Of a stretch of 43,516 nucleotides of DNA, positions 24,224 through 33,301 are shown piece after piece. Source of the DNA: Treponema sp. (GTDB lineage Bacteria > Spirochaetota > Spirochaetia > Treponematales > Treponemataceae); the NCBI GenBank assembly GCA_016294105.1, contig JAEDCN010000020.1, positions 1 through 43,516 of the forward strand, given 5' to 3'. The position numbers and the translations under genes are program-made. The notes below the pieces were generated by a model. It ran no database searches, had not been told where the DNA came from, and worked only from the letters and a program-made list of their open reading frames with translations. The stretch's first letter is position 1. Each line of letters begins with the position of its first letter.

Positions 24224-26668
24224 CTAGAACACCAGCTTTTCCAGTTTCCAGATGTCACGAACATAATCCTCGATGGTTCTGTCGGAACTGAATTTGCCAG
24301 AACGTGCAATGTTCAAGATAGCCTTTCGTGCCCAAGCCTCGCGGTCTTGGTATTCTTCGGCAATCTTTTCCTGGGCTGCAACATAGGCGTCAAAGTCAGC
24401 AAGAACGTAATATACGTCGGGGCGCTGTCCTTCTACACCGTAAATCAAGGAATCGTAAATCTCCTTGAACAGCTGGCAGGTGGGGTCATAGGTACCGTCA
24501 ATGAGCTGGTTCATAACCTTTGCCAAGTGGGGATTTCTCTCCAGATATTTCTGGGGATTGTAGCTGTGCTCATGCTCAATCTTCAAAATCTCGTCAGAGG
24601 TGAGTCCAAAGATAAATGCATTTTCAGCACCAGCTTCCTCCACAATCTCGATGTTGGCACCGTCCATGGTTCCCAGAGTCAAGGCTCCGTTCATCATGAA
24701 CTTCATGTTACTTGTTCCAGAGGCTTCCTTACCAGCGGTGGAAATCTGCTCGGAAACATCAGAAGCAGGGAAGAGCTTTTCTGCCACACTTACACGATAG
24801 TTTTCTACGAAAACAACCCGCAGCTTACCCTTTACACGGCGGTCATTATTGATTCGCTCTGCCACTGTGTTAATAAGCTTGATGATGGTCTTTGCACGGC
24901 GGTAGCCAGAAGCTGCCTTTGCTCCAAAGATGTAGGTTCGTGCAGGAGGATCAAAGTTTGGATCATCCAGAATGCGATTATACAGATACATGATATGGAG
25001 CACGTTCAAAAGCTGTCGCTTGTATTCGTGGAGTCGCTTAATCTGCATATCAAAGATAGAATCTGGATCCAGGAACTCGTTCTGGGTTACCTTTAGGTAG
25101 TGAGCCAGCTTCTGCTTGCCTGCCCTCTTAATGTCCAGGAACTTCTGCTGTGTTTCTGGGTCATGGGCAAAGGCTTCCAGCTTGCGCAGCAGGGACAAGT
25201 CCTTTTCCCAGCCGTGGCCAATGCGCTCGGTGATGAAGTTTGCCAAAGCAGGGTTTGCATTCAAAAGCCAACGTCGCTGAGTAACACCATTTGTCTTGTT
25301 ATTGAATTTTTCTGGATAGAATTCGGCCCAGTCTTTAAGCTCGTGGGATTTAAGAATTTCAGTGTGGAGGGCAGCAACACCGTTTACACTGAAGGAACCG
25401 TGGATAGCAAGCCATGCCATTCGTACCATTCCATGACCGATGATGGACATACGATCATGCTTTTCGTAATCTCCAGGATATCGCTCTCTCAAGCTAATGA
25501 GGAAGCGACGGTTGATTTCTTCCACAATCTGATAGATACGGGGAAGTAGGCCCTGGAAGATTTCGATGGGCCATTTTTCCAATGCTTCTGCCAAGATGGT
25601 GTGGTTGGTGTAGGCAAAGGTCTTGATTACAACATCCCATGCATCTTCCCAGCTAAGACCATAATTATCCATCAGGATACGCATCAACTCAGGAATAGCA
25701 ACTACAGGGTGGGTATCGTTCAGCTGGATAACGTGAAGGTCTGCAAACTGAGAGAATTCTGGGCCGTAGGTGTTTACATAATTTCTTACCAAGTCCTGCA
25801 AGCTGGCGGAGGTAAAGAAGTACTGCTGCTTCAGTCGCAGAGCCTTTCCGCTGGGGCCTGAGTCGTTGGGATAAAGTACACGGGAAATATTCTCGGCACT
25901 GGTCTGGCGCTCCACAGCTCGGCTATATTCCATGTTGTTGAACAGCTGCAAGTCAAATCCGTTGGGAGATGAAGCCTGCCACAAGCGGAGGGTGTTTACG
26001 GTTTTTGTATCGTATCCGATGATGGGCATGTCGAAGGGAGTTGCAGTAACAACTTCACCACCTTCGATGGCAAAATGCTCACGACCAGTATCGTCACGAC
26101 GAACTGAGATATGACCACCAAATACAACGGAAACTGCCAAGTCACTTCGCTTGATTTCCCATGGGTCACGATATTTCAGCCAGCGGTCAGGATATTCCAC
26201 CTGATAGCCGTTTTCAATATGCTGCTCGAACATACCATATTCGTAGCGGATTCCGTATCCGTGACCAGGATAGTCCAAAGTAGCTAATGAGTCCAAGAAA
26301 CAGGCTGCAAGTCGTCCAAGACCACCATTTCCCAATCCTGCATCAGGCTCCTCATCCTCCAGAATGTTGTAGTCAATGTTCAAATCCTTGAGAACTTCTA
26401 CAACTGCATCCTTTATGCCTGTGTTGATAAGATTGTTGCCCAAGGCTCGTCCCATGAGGAATTCTGCCGAAAGGTAGTATACCTGTCGTGTGGGCTTGCG
26501 GGTGTATTGGCGTCGTGTTTCCATCCAGTTGGGCATGATTACATCCAATGCTGTGGCGGAAACTGCGTCAAACAAATCATGTTTGCTAGTCTGCGTACTG
26601 TCCTTACCGTACTGTCGCTTCAGTCTGCGGGTAAGGGCATCCTTGAATTGTTCCTTGTCGAAAGTCAT
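24224..26668 (-). CDS. glgP: Glycogen/starch alpha-glucan phosphorylase
   Basis: Releases glucose-1-phosphate from the non-reducing ends of glycogen using PLP and phosphate. About 814 residues, full family length. The PLP lysine lies in GKEASGTSNMKFMMNGALTLGTMDGANIE, about residue 656. The N-terminal YYLSAEFLMGRALGNNL and EEPDAGLGNGGLGRLAACFLDS motifs are intact. I favour ATG 26668 (AGAGGA about 7 nt upstream); ATGs at 26671 and 26686 are also in frame. It follows glgX on the same strand, 112 nt apart, and has its own TTGACA/TATCAT promoter. Debranching plus phosphorolysis form a glycogen breakdown module. Confidence 0.96.
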   Translation of the reverse strand: MTFDKEQFKDALTRRLKRQYGKDSTQTSKHDLFDAVSATALDVIMPNWMETRRQYTRKPTRQVYYLSAEFLMGRALGNNLINTGIKDAVVEVLKDLNIDYNILEDEEPDAGLGNGGLGRLAACFLDSLATLDYPGHGYGIRYEYGMFEQHIENGYQVEYPDRWLKYRDPWEIKRSDLAVSVVFGGHISVRRDDTGREHFAIEGGEVVTATPFDMPIIGYDTKTVNTLRLWQASSPNGFDLQLFNNMEYSRAVERQTSAENISRVLYPNDSGPSGKALRLKQQYFFTSASLQDLVRNYVNTYGPEFSQFADLHVIQLNDTHPVVAIPELMRILMDNYGLSWEDAWDVVIKTFAYTNHTILAEALEKWPIEIFQGLLPRIYQIVEEINRRFLISLRERYPGDYEKHDRMSIIGHGMVRMAWLAIHGSFSVNGVAALHTEILKSHELKDWAEFYPEKFNNKTNGVTQRRWLLNANPALANFITERIGHGWEKDLSLLRKLEAFAHDPETQQKFLDIKRAGKQKLAHYLKVTQNEFLDPDSIFDMQIKRLHEYKRQLLNVLHIMYLYNRILDDPNFDPPARTYIFGAKAASGYRRAKTIIKLINTVAERINNDRRVKGKLRVVFVENYRVSVAEKLFPASDVSEQISTAGKEASGTSNMKFMMNGALTLGTMDGANIEIVEEAGAENAFIFGLTSDEILKIEHEHSYNPQKYLERNPHLAKVMNQLIDGTYDPTCQLFKEIYDSLIYGVEGQRPDVYYVLADFDAYVAAQEKIAEEYQDREAWARKAILNIARSGKFSSDRTIEDYVRDIWKLEKLVF

Positions 26669-26689
26669 CATAGTTCCTCTGTACATATT

Positions 26690-26753
26690 TTCTGGATGCA
26701 GTTACACATCTCCAGAACATTCAAATGATAATCCCCATGGGCAAATATGTCAA
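26690..26753 (-). promoter_or_regulatory. glgP promoter and 5'-terminal hairpin
   Basis: On the reverse strand TTGACA (26748-26753) and TATCAT (26725-26730) with 17-bp spacing. The predicted start near 26718 is immediately followed by a 7-bp stem TTCTGGA/TCCAGAA (26690-26717), so the mRNA would begin with a hairpin. Confidence 0.7.
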
Positions 26754-26782
26754 GGCAAAGCGGTTTAGTAAAAGAATTCCTT

Positions 26783-28933
26783 CTATTTGCCCACTAAAAT
26801 CGCTGTGGTGCGAGCGGGAAGTACATAGGTTTTCTGTACCTCCAAGGGCTCTGTCTTGTCCTCTGCAACAAAGTCATGGGGGAATTCAGCAGAGGTATCG
26901 ATAAGTCCATGCCACTTCTTGCCACGGGCTGGTGGTGGCAGGGTAACGGTAACGTCAGTGGTGGCAGCATTGCACATGACAAAGAAATCCCAGTCATCCT
27001 CTGTGTCCAGTGTTTCGTGCTTGTTACCGCTGAGACGATAGGCCAAGAAGTGATTGGATTTTTCCCAGTCTGGTTCATATCCGTCTGGACCAAACCAGCT
27101 GATGTCTGGCAGTGCAGAGGCAGGACTACTGTGGCGCTTTCCTTCAAAGAATTCTGGACGGCGGAATACAGGATGCTTGCGTCGTAATTTGAGGGCCTTT
27201 TGGGTAAACACAAGGATTTCCTTGTGGGTGTCCATGCAGGTCCAGTCTAGCCAAGAAAGCTCGTTATCCTGACAATAGGCATTATTGTTGCCTCGCTGGC
27301 TTCTGCGGATTTCGTCTCCAGAAAGGAGCATTGGCGTTCCCTGAGAAAAGATGAGGCTGCAGAAGAAGTTTTTCATCTGCTGATTGCGGATTTTTTCGAT
27401 GGACTTGTTCTGGGTGGGGCCCTCGTAGCCGTAGTTGAAGCTACTGTTGTTGTCGGAGCCGTCCCGATTGTTCTCGCCGTTTTCCTCGTTGTGCTTGCCG
27501 TTGTAGGAAACTAGGTCGTTCATGGTGAACCCGTCGTGGCTGGTGACAAAGTTTACAGAGTGATAGGGTTTTCGGCCGTCGTCACCGTACAGGTCGGCAC
27601 TTCCACCAATACGGGTGGCACAGGAGGCGGCCAAGTAGTCGTCTCCACGCCAGAATCTGCGGCAGTCGTCTCGGAATCGGTCGTTCCATTCTGCCCAGCG
27701 GCCGCCAGGGAAGCTTCCTACCTGATAGGCTCCACCTGCGTCCCAGGCTTCTGCAATAATCTTTGTGTTGCGCAAAACGGGATCTTCTGCAATGCGCTCC
27801 AAAACGGGAGGATTGCTGATGAGGTTTCCGTTTTTATCTCGTCCCAGGATGGAGGCCAAGTCAAAGCGGAAGCCGTCTACGTGCATTTCTGTTACCCAGT
27901 AGCGCAGACAGTCGATGATGAGACTGCGAACCACGGGATGGTTACAGTTGACGGTGTTTCCACAGCCAGAAAAATTCTTGTAGTACTGCTTGTGCTGGTC
28001 TTCCAAAATATAATAGATGGAATTGTCAAAACCGCGGAAATTCAAGGTGAGTCCATGCTCGTTTCCTTCTGCGGTGTGGTTGAATACAATGTCCAAAATA
28101 ACTTCGATTCCCGCCTTGTGGAATTCCTTTACCATTTCTTTAAATTCCCGTACTACACCGCCGGGACTTCGATCTGCTGCGTAGGAGGCTTTTGGAGCAA
28201 AGAAGGCGATGGTGCTGTAGCCCCAGTGGTTTTTCAGTCGGCCTCCGGTGCGGGGATTGGTGTTGGCGTTTTCGTATTCGTCAAACTCCTGAATGGGCAG
28301 CAATTCCACGCTGGTAATTCCCAGCTCCTTCAGGTAGGGAATCTTTTCTGCCATACCGCGATAGGTTCCGGGAAATTGCACCTTGGAGGTGGAACTGGCG
28401 GTAAAGCCCTTCAGGTGGGTTTCGTAGATGATGGAATCCTTCATGCCGTAATTCAGGGGGCGATCATCTTCCCAGTCGAATTCACTGTCGTCAATGACGA
28501 CACACTTGGGAAAGCCTCTGGCAGAGCGAAGCTTTTCCAGCTCCACGTCCAATTTATCCACGGGAGTGCGGTAGTGGGGAGGCAGGTTTGCAAAGATGGA
28601 GGTATCTGTAAGGGCCTTGGCGTAGGGATCCAGCAGGAACTGGTTCTTGTTAAAGCGATGGCCGTTTTTGGGATCAAAGGCTCCATCCACTCGGTATAGA
28701 TAAAGGGCTCCAGGCTGAAGTCCTTGAAGGCATACGTGCCAAATGTCACCTGTTCTATTTGTATCGGGATTTAATGTATAGGAAAAAATCGGGGAACTGT
28801 CGTCGGGATTTTCAAAGATATCTAGGGTTACGGAAGTAGCATTGCGGGAAAAAACACTGAAATTAACACCCGTTCGTACTGGAGTTGCACCATAAGGAAT
28901 TGGTCGTCCAGGGAGTATTGAAATCTTGTTCAT
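26783..28933 (-). CDS. glgX: Glycogen debranching enzyme GlgX
   Basis: GH13 isoamylase-type enzyme hydrolysing alpha-1,6 branches of phosphorylase-limit glycogen. The 716 residues begin with a CBM48-like domain (RPIPYGATPVRTGVNFSVFSRNATSVTLDIF), then the (beta/alpha)8 barrel with VILDIVFNHTAEGNE, the nucleophile Asp in VDGFRFDLASILGRD, the acid Glu in TKIIAEAWDAGG and the third Asp in VTSHDGFTMNDL. The length fits GlgX. The start ATG has no Shine-Dalgarno sequence and a TATACT box ends 6 nt upstream. A second upstream promoter region with a 13-G tract may modulate it. Followed by glgP on the same strand. Confidence 0.95.
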   Translation of the reverse strand: MNKISILPGRPIPYGATPVRTGVNFSVFSRNATSVTLDIFENPDDSSPIFSYTLNPDTNRTGDIWHVCLQGLQPGALYLYRVDGAFDPKNGHRFNKNQFLLDPYAKALTDTSIFANLPPHYRTPVDKLDVELEKLRSARGFPKCVVIDDSEFDWEDDRPLNYGMKDSIIYETHLKGFTASSTSKVQFPGTYRGMAEKIPYLKELGITSVELLPIQEFDEYENANTNPRTGGRLKNHWGYSTIAFFAPKASYAADRSPGGVVREFKEMVKEFHKAGIEVILDIVFNHTAEGNEHGLTLNFRGFDNSIYYILEDQHKQYYKNFSGCGNTVNCNHPVVRSLIIDCLRYWVTEMHVDGFRFDLASILGRDKNGNLISNPPVLERIAEDPVLRNTKIIAEAWDAGGAYQVGSFPGGRWAEWNDRFRDDCRRFWRGDDYLAASCATRIGGSADLYGDDGRKPYHSVNFVTSHDGFTMNDLVSYNGKHNEENGENNRDGSDNNSSFNYGYEGPTQNKSIEKIRNQQMKNFFCSLIFSQGTPMLLSGDEIRRSQRGNNNAYCQDNELSWLDWTCMDTHKEILVFTQKALKLRRKHPVFRRPEFFEGKRHSSPASALPDISWFGPDGYEPDWEKSNHFLAYRLSGNKHETLDTEDDWDFFVMCNAATTDVTVTLPPPARGKKWHGLIDTSAEFPHDFVAEDKTEPLEVQKTYVLPARTTAILVGK

Positions 28934-28939
28934 AAGGTA

Positions 28940-28968
28940 AGTATATCACAAAGGAGGGTTCAAGCCAA
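28940..28968 (-). promoter_or_regulatory. Proximal glgX promoter (predicted leaderless)
   Basis: On the reverse strand TTGGCT (28963-28968), 17-bp spacer, TATACT (28940-28945), which ends 6 nt before the ATG at 28933. No Shine-Dalgarno sequence is present. Confidence 0.55.
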
Positions 28969-28994
28969 GGGATAAAAAAAGTGGGGGAGAGAGG

Positions 28995-29022
28995 ATTTTA
29001 CCCCCCCCCCCCCGATGTACAG
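28995..29022 (-). promoter_or_regulatory. Poly-G tract in a possible promoter spacer upstream of glgX
   Basis: Thirteen consecutive C on the forward strand (29001-29013), read as G for glgX. On the reverse strand TGTACA (29017-29022) and TAAAAT (28995-29000) flank it with a spacer of 15 bp made almost entirely of G. Two extra G would give the optimal 17 bp. TGTACA also belongs to a hairpin (ATGTACAG-TCGC-CTGTACGT, 29015-29034). Confidence 0.4.
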
Positions 29023-29048
29023 TCGCCTGTACGTTGGAGAGAGTTTTT

Positions 29049-29100
29049 GAGTCACTAAGTAACTCGTTATCAACATATCATAGAATTATTCAGCTGTCAA
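29049..29100 (-). promoter_or_regulatory. Distal promoter with 5'-terminal hairpin upstream of glgX
   Basis: On the reverse strand TTGACA (29095-29100), 17-bp spacer, TATGTT (29072-29077). The predicted start near 29065 coincides with the first base of a 7-bp stem GAGTTAC-TTA-GTGACTC (29049-29065). The transcript would then run through a GCGA-tetraloop hairpin and the poly-G tract before glgX. Confidence 0.55.
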
Positions 29101-29115
29101 TAAAATAGATGAGAA

Positions 29116-29439
29116 CTACAATTTTTGTAGCAGCATAAAAACGATGGTTCCGCCAAAAATGCTTACCATGGAATTTCCCTTCCACAGGTAGCTTGCCACA
29201 GTAACCAGCAGGGCAATGAGCTGGGGAAGGCCAAAGGGACGGGCAGCAAAGTTCACATCCTTGAGGCAGTAAATCAGGAGGATGGCCATAATCATGGGGG
29301 GGATGTATTTTTCAACAAAGCGCAGGATGGGAGGTGGCTCTCGCTTGGAAAACAGGGCAAAGGGAAAGAGTCTGGTGGCAAAGATTACCAGTGCTGCTAC
29401 CAGGGTGGTGATAAGGGCTGCATTCAGGGAAAGTGACAT
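29116..29439 (-). CDS. azlD: AzlD-type branched-chain amino acid exporter subunit
   Basis: About 107 residues with four hydrophobic segments, the small partner of AzlC. Recognisable features are the N-terminal helix with the ATRLFPFALF motif and the central YIPPMIMAILLIYCL stretch typical of AzlD/YgaH. I chose ATG 29439, which overlaps the azlC stop region and gives the usual length; the longer frame has no family support. With AzlC it forms an LIV-E family exporter for branched-chain amino acids or related compounds. It is the last gene of a five-gene reverse-strand run. Confidence 0.88.
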   Translation of the reverse strand: MSLSLNAALITTLVAALVIFATRLFPFALFSKREPPPILRFVEKYIPPMIMAILLIYCLKDVNFAARPFGLPQLIALLVTVASYLWKGNSMVSIFGGTIVFMLLQKL

Positions 29440-29440
29440 G

Positions 29441-30136
29441 TCAGGACTCCTGGGAAGGGACTGGACTTGGACGGCGAACCAGCATGAGGATGGCAACTCC
29501 CGCTGCCAGGGAGGCTAAAAGCACATAATCCGAGGGCACAAGCAGGATGGCTCCAATGGTAACCACAAAGCCAATGATGGGGGGCACCATGTCCTTAGAT
29601 TTCTTTACCTGGTCAATAAGGAGGACTGCAAAGAGGGCAGTAAGGGCAAAGTCAACTCCTGCAAAGGAAAAGGGAATGAAGGTTCCTGCCACAGCTCCAA
29701 TGAGGCTGCCTGCAATCCAGTACAGGTGATCTAAAACAGCAATGGCTCCGTAAAAGGAGCCTGCAGGAACACCACGTGGCAGGGGGCAACTAGTCATAAG
29801 GGCATAGGTTTCATCGGTGAGAGCAAAGATAAGGTAGGGCTTCCATTTTCCCGTGTCCTTGAAGGGCGTGATAAGGGAAAGGCCATAGACAATGTGACGG
29901 ATATTCAGTAGGAGCATGGTAATAGCTGTAATAGAAAGGCTTGCTCCAGTGGCAAACAGAGAAACAGCCATGTATTGTCCCGCACCTGCGTACATGAGAA
30001 CGCTCATAATGGGTGCCAGCCACCAAGGATAGCCAGCATTTACCAGCATGAGACCAAAGGGAATGCCAATGGCAAGGTAGCCAAAGAGAACGGGAATGGT
30101 AACCTTAAAGGCTTGTACAAGACAGAATTTGTTCAT
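29441..30136 (-). CDS. azlC: AzlC family branched-chain amino acid exporter subunit
   Basis: A 231-residue membrane protein with the AzlC/YgaZ pattern: VTIPVLFGYLAIGIPFGLMLVNAGYPWWLAPIMSVLMYAGAGQYMAVSLF near the N-terminus and LLNIRHIVYGLSL, then the ALTDETYAL motif. It is the large subunit of the LIV-E exporter. It begins 8 nt after the HAD phosphatase gene and its stop codon lies next to the azlD ATG, so the two subunits are coupled. The transported substrate is inferred from family only. Confidence 0.9.
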   Translation of the reverse strand: MNKFCLVQAFKVTIPVLFGYLAIGIPFGLMLVNAGYPWWLAPIMSVLMYAGAGQYMAVSLFATGASLSITAITMLLLNIRHIVYGLSLITPFKDTGKWKPYLIFALTDETYALMTSCPLPRGVPAGSFYGAIAVLDHLYWIAGSLIGAVAGTFIPFSFAGVDFALTALFAVLLIDQVKKSKDMVPPIIGFVVTIGAILLVPSDYVLLASLAAGVAILMLVRRPSPVPSQES

Positions 30137-30144
30137 ACTCCAGC

Positions 30145-30879
30145 CTAATAATTTGAAGGATGCTGCAGGTGGACAATGAGCTCACAGACCATGTGCAGGG
30201 TAACGTCTGGCTGGCTGGCGAGGAGTTTTTCTTGGTTGCCATAGCCACTGGTAAGGGCGCAGGTTTTTGTTCCCGCATTTCTTCCGGCTTCAATGTCGGT
30301 GTGGGAATCTCCCACCATCAAGAAATTTTCTGGTGGGATAGTGGGCTTTCCAAATGCTCGCTGTCGCTTGTTGATTTGCTCCATGGCCAAAAACAAGCCC
30401 TCTGGGTCAGGCTTTACGTGGCTCGTTTGCTCTGGGCCGATAATGGAAACAAAGTCCTTGCTAATGTCCATCTTCCGTAAAATTGCATCGGTAATTTCAA
30501 AGGGCTTGTTGGAAACGATGGCAGAAGGAATTTCCTGTATGGTAAGCAGCTCCAGCAAATCCTTTACACCGGGATACAGCTCCGTTTTTTCTACAGAATG
30601 GGTGCGGTAATAATCCACGTACCAGCTGTAAATTTCCTCAAAGGCAGGAGCCTGGATTTCGTCTGGGCTCTTTTTTGATAATTGGATGGAAGCGGCGATG
30701 GATCGTTTCAAAAGTTTTTCTGCACCATTTCCCACAAAGATAATGATTTGCTCCTGAGATAGGGGCTGGTAGCCAAAGTTTTCCAAGGTGGCGTTTACTG
30801 CACCAGCAATGTCTATGGCTGTATTGGCAAGGACTCCGTCAAAGTCAAAAATCAGTCCGTGAATAGTGTTAAAATCCAT
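30145..30879 (-). CDS. HAD family hydrolase (phosphoglycolate phosphatase-like)
   Basis: A 244-residue haloacid-dehalogenase phosphatase of the Gph/PGP type. Motif I is LIFDFDGVLANT (residues 10-21, nucleophile Asp in DFDG), motif II AIVSNKPF (about 119), motif III Lys near VKPDPEG (about 155) and motif IV MVGDSHTDIEAGRNAG (about 191). The cap region after motif I is alpha-helical, as in subfamily IA. Phosphoglycolate phosphatase is the closest known match, but this family has many substrates. AAGGAG lies before the ATG; the gene sits between the Helicase_C_3 protein and azlC and is likely co-transcribed. Confidence 0.87.
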   Translation of the reverse strand: MDFNTIHGLIFDFDGVLANTAIDIAGAVNATLENFGYQPLSQEQIIIFVGNGAEKLLKRSIAASIQLSKKSPDEIQAPAFEEIYSWYVDYYRTHSVEKTELYPGVKDLLELLTIQEIPSAIVSNKPFEITDAILRKMDISKDFVSIIGPEQTSHVKPDPEGLFLAMEQINKRQRAFGKPTIPPENFLMVGDSHTDIEAGRNAGTKTCALTSGYGNQEKLLASQPDVTLHMVCELIVHLQHPSNY

Positions 30880-30922
30880 AAAATCTCCTTGTCTTTATTT
30901 TCGTTCATTTTTCTTTCTTCCA

Positions 30923-33301
30923 TTATAATTTGAACGGGGTAGATTCTGAGGCAAAAATGGAGCCTTGAATGCGCCGTACCTGCTGGGCTTGTCCCAAGGA
31001 AAAGGTTGAAAATTTTGGGGATTCCTGATCCATTTGCAGCACAACCAAACTGTCTCCCTGAATTTTCTGAAGCTCCACAGGACGACCAACCACCACTTGC
31101 AGTTCCTTATCCTGCTGCAAATAGGTGAGCTTAAGCAAATTACCTTGATGGATTGCCTGGTCTGCCACGTGAACCTTTCCCACAAAATCCATTCCGGTAG
31201 CTTCGTATTGCTCCATCTTTACGGAAGAACCCTGCAGCTGCTCTGGAATCAAGAGGATTTTTCGGTTGATACGGAATTGTAGTCCTTCTTTTTGGTGCAG
31301 AGGGAGCTCTTGCTGTGACAGCTTTTCTTCCAGCTGCTGAAGGTGATGTTGCTGTAGCTCCTGCTGATGTTGCCAGTTGAAGGAATCTTGTCCTGGGGAA
31401 CGCCAAAGGCTTGAGCCAGAAAGCTCCCGAAGGTTGGTGGAAAATCCCAGAAGGGGCTTGTGCTGAGGCGCCTTTTTGATGGAACCAGCGTTGTCAAAGC
31501 CACCCTTAGAAAGAATGGCTTGGGCTTCTTGGTCGCTGGTAAAATTCATGAGATAAATCCCTTCTTCTAGCTGAAGGACAATGTGTTTTGCCAAAACAGG
31601 ATGCTGGGAAATATCTTTTTTTTCCTTCAAGTGCAGGATGTAGCCCTTGTACAAGGTAGCTACGTTGTAGGAATGATACCAGTCCTCCAGAGAAACGGAA
31701 AGGCTTTGGGGAAGCTTGTGGTGGATGTAGCGGGAAAGAATTTCCTGAATGGAAGTTGGCGTTAAGCCCTGGTCAAAGCCCTGAAGACAGGAATTCTTGG
31801 TGATTTCCAGCGTCATGGCGGTGTCGAAGCGGCTGACTTGCAGAAATTGCATGAGAGGCAGCATTTGAGCAAGGCTCAATCCTGGAAGCACGGTGGCGGT
31901 GAGGGCTGCGTCCATGGTGATATGCCCCCGCTCTGGTACGGGAGAATTTTCCTGGCTTAGCTGGGGATGGTACACCGTCTGCAGGGTGTTCTTGACTCCG
32001 TAGCCTGTTCCTGTTGGACGAAAAAGTCCTAGCTTTGTGGCTGCTTCAAACAAGGTTTTGCACCACAAAAGATGCTGCTCCTGGGGAATTGGATCTGAAG
32101 AATCTGCTTCTTGCTCCTGAAGCTTTTCCTCCTGACTGAGGGCCTTGGAGTTGGTACTGGTGAGACTTTTTGATGGAGCCTTTTCTTGCAGCTTGTTTTC
32201 GGAATCCTGGGCCTTTGCTTGCCGATTTTTTTCTGCTTCTGCCATCATTCTGGCAAAGCGACTGCTAGTTCCAGCTCTGATTCCAGAGAGAAGGCTTTCT
32301 GCAGAGTTTTTGGTTTCTGCCTGGGGAGGAGCCTTTGGGGTGAGCTTAAGATTTTCTTGATTCATGTATTGAATCAAAAATTCCAGCCGCAGGAATGTAT
32401 CTTGGGTAAAGCCTTCTGGTGGACAAAGATTTACCATGGAAAGAAAGATTCCCGCTTTTTTTTGCAGGTTTGCCTTGGTGTCTCGTCCACAGGCTGCAGC
32501 TGCCAAATAGGCACTCTGAAAATGCAGGGGAATCTCGGCAAAGGCTGTCCACCGTTGCAGGTCTGGCTCAAAGCCCTTGGAATTTTCCTTCAGCAGGGAA
32601 AGATTTTGCAGGCTGATAATGAGGGTTTGAAAAAATTCGGTGAGATTTTCCGTAAAGGTAAAGGGAAAAATCTGGGAAAGCCGCTGGATAGCCCGCTTTT
32701 TTATGGTGCCATCTTGGCGGCACAGGTCAGGATATTCTGTAGCAAAGGAAAAAAATGCGGCTAAAAGATTGGCTGAAAGCTGGGGCAAGGGTTTTGTTTC
32801 CACCTGGTTTTGAAAATCCTGAGGCAGGGGCAGCAGGAGGGAAGGATGAATTCGCTGTTGCAGTACTGGTTCCAGGATGGGGTTCAGGAAAAAGGCTGGA
32901 TCTTCCTTGGGTAAAAGATTGCTGGTGTTGCGGAAAACGAGAAGCCGTTCCTCTAAATTCATGAGGCTTTCCCGCAGCTGGGAAGATGAAAAGGTATCTG
33001 CAAAAAAACGAGAGAGCAGGCTGTAGGTGGGATTTTCCAAGTAAAAGATGGCACTGAGCAGTTGGCAGTCTGTGGGAGACAAAAGCAAAAGAATATTTTG
33101 CTGCACCTGCTCCTTGTGAAGAAAGGCTCCCAGCCGTTCAATGAGATTTTGCTTGTTGTAGGGAGTCTTGATTTCCCCAAGATACATCCGTATCAGCTCA
33201 AAGAAAAGATTATCAGGAAGCCGCGTGAGACATTCCCTCCACTGCACCACCTTTTGAGCCTGTTGTTCCCGCTGAAAACGCTCCTTTTCACCTGGAATCA
33301 T
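30923..33301 (-). CDS. Helicase_C_3 (XPB N-terminal-like) domain protein
   Basis: A 792-residue protein with no helicase motors. Much of it resembles the XPB/Ssl2 N-terminal (Helicase_C_3) domain: helical N-terminus (RLPDNLFFELIRMYLGEIKTPYNKQNLIERL), a low-complexity Glu/Gln/Lys linker (about 340-405), and a C-terminal part with LEEGIYLMNFTSD. ATG 33301 overlaps the XPB stop (ATGA), so they are translationally coupled. A similar pairing of XPB with a Helicase_C_3 protein is, from memory, found in mycobacteria (Rv0861c/Rv0862c). It is probably a partner or regulator of the helicase. The function is unknown. Confidence 0.7.
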   Translation of the reverse strand: MIPGEKERFQREQQAQKVVQWRECLTRLPDNLFFELIRMYLGEIKTPYNKQNLIERLGAFLHKEQVQQNILLLLSPTDCQLLSAIFYLENPTYSLLSRFFADTFSSSQLRESLMNLEERLLVFRNTSNLLPKEDPAFFLNPILEPVLQQRIHPSLLLPLPQDFQNQVETKPLPQLSANLLAAFFSFATEYPDLCRQDGTIKKRAIQRLSQIFPFTFTENLTEFFQTLIISLQNLSLLKENSKGFEPDLQRWTAFAEIPLHFQSAYLAAAACGRDTKANLQKKAGIFLSMVNLCPPEGFTQDTFLRLEFLIQYMNQENLKLTPKAPPQAETKNSAESLLSGIRAGTSSRFARMMAEAEKNRQAKAQDSENKLQEKAPSKSLTSTNSKALSQEEKLQEQEADSSDPIPQEQHLLWCKTLFEAATKLGLFRPTGTGYGVKNTLQTVYHPQLSQENSPVPERGHITMDAALTATVLPGLSLAQMLPLMQFLQVSRFDTAMTLEITKNSCLQGFDQGLTPTSIQEILSRYIHHKLPQSLSVSLEDWYHSYNVATLYKGYILHLKEKKDISQHPVLAKHIVLQLEEGIYLMNFTSDQEAQAILSKGGFDNAGSIKKAPQHKPLLGFSTNLRELSGSSLWRSPGQDSFNWQHQQELQQHHLQQLEEKLSQQELPLHQKEGLQFRINRKILLIPEQLQGSSVKMEQYEATGMDFVGKVHVADQAIHQGNLLKLTYLQQDKELQVVVGRPVELQKIQGDSLVVLQMDQESPKFSTFSLGQAQQVRRIQGSIFASESTPFKL

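Noticed and set aside
27536..28699. A 387-codon open frame antisense to glgX
   Set aside because: It lies entirely opposite a gene with intact catalytic motifs, and its composition (runs of Val, Gly, Phe, Cys) is that of a complementary-strand shadow. No start signals.
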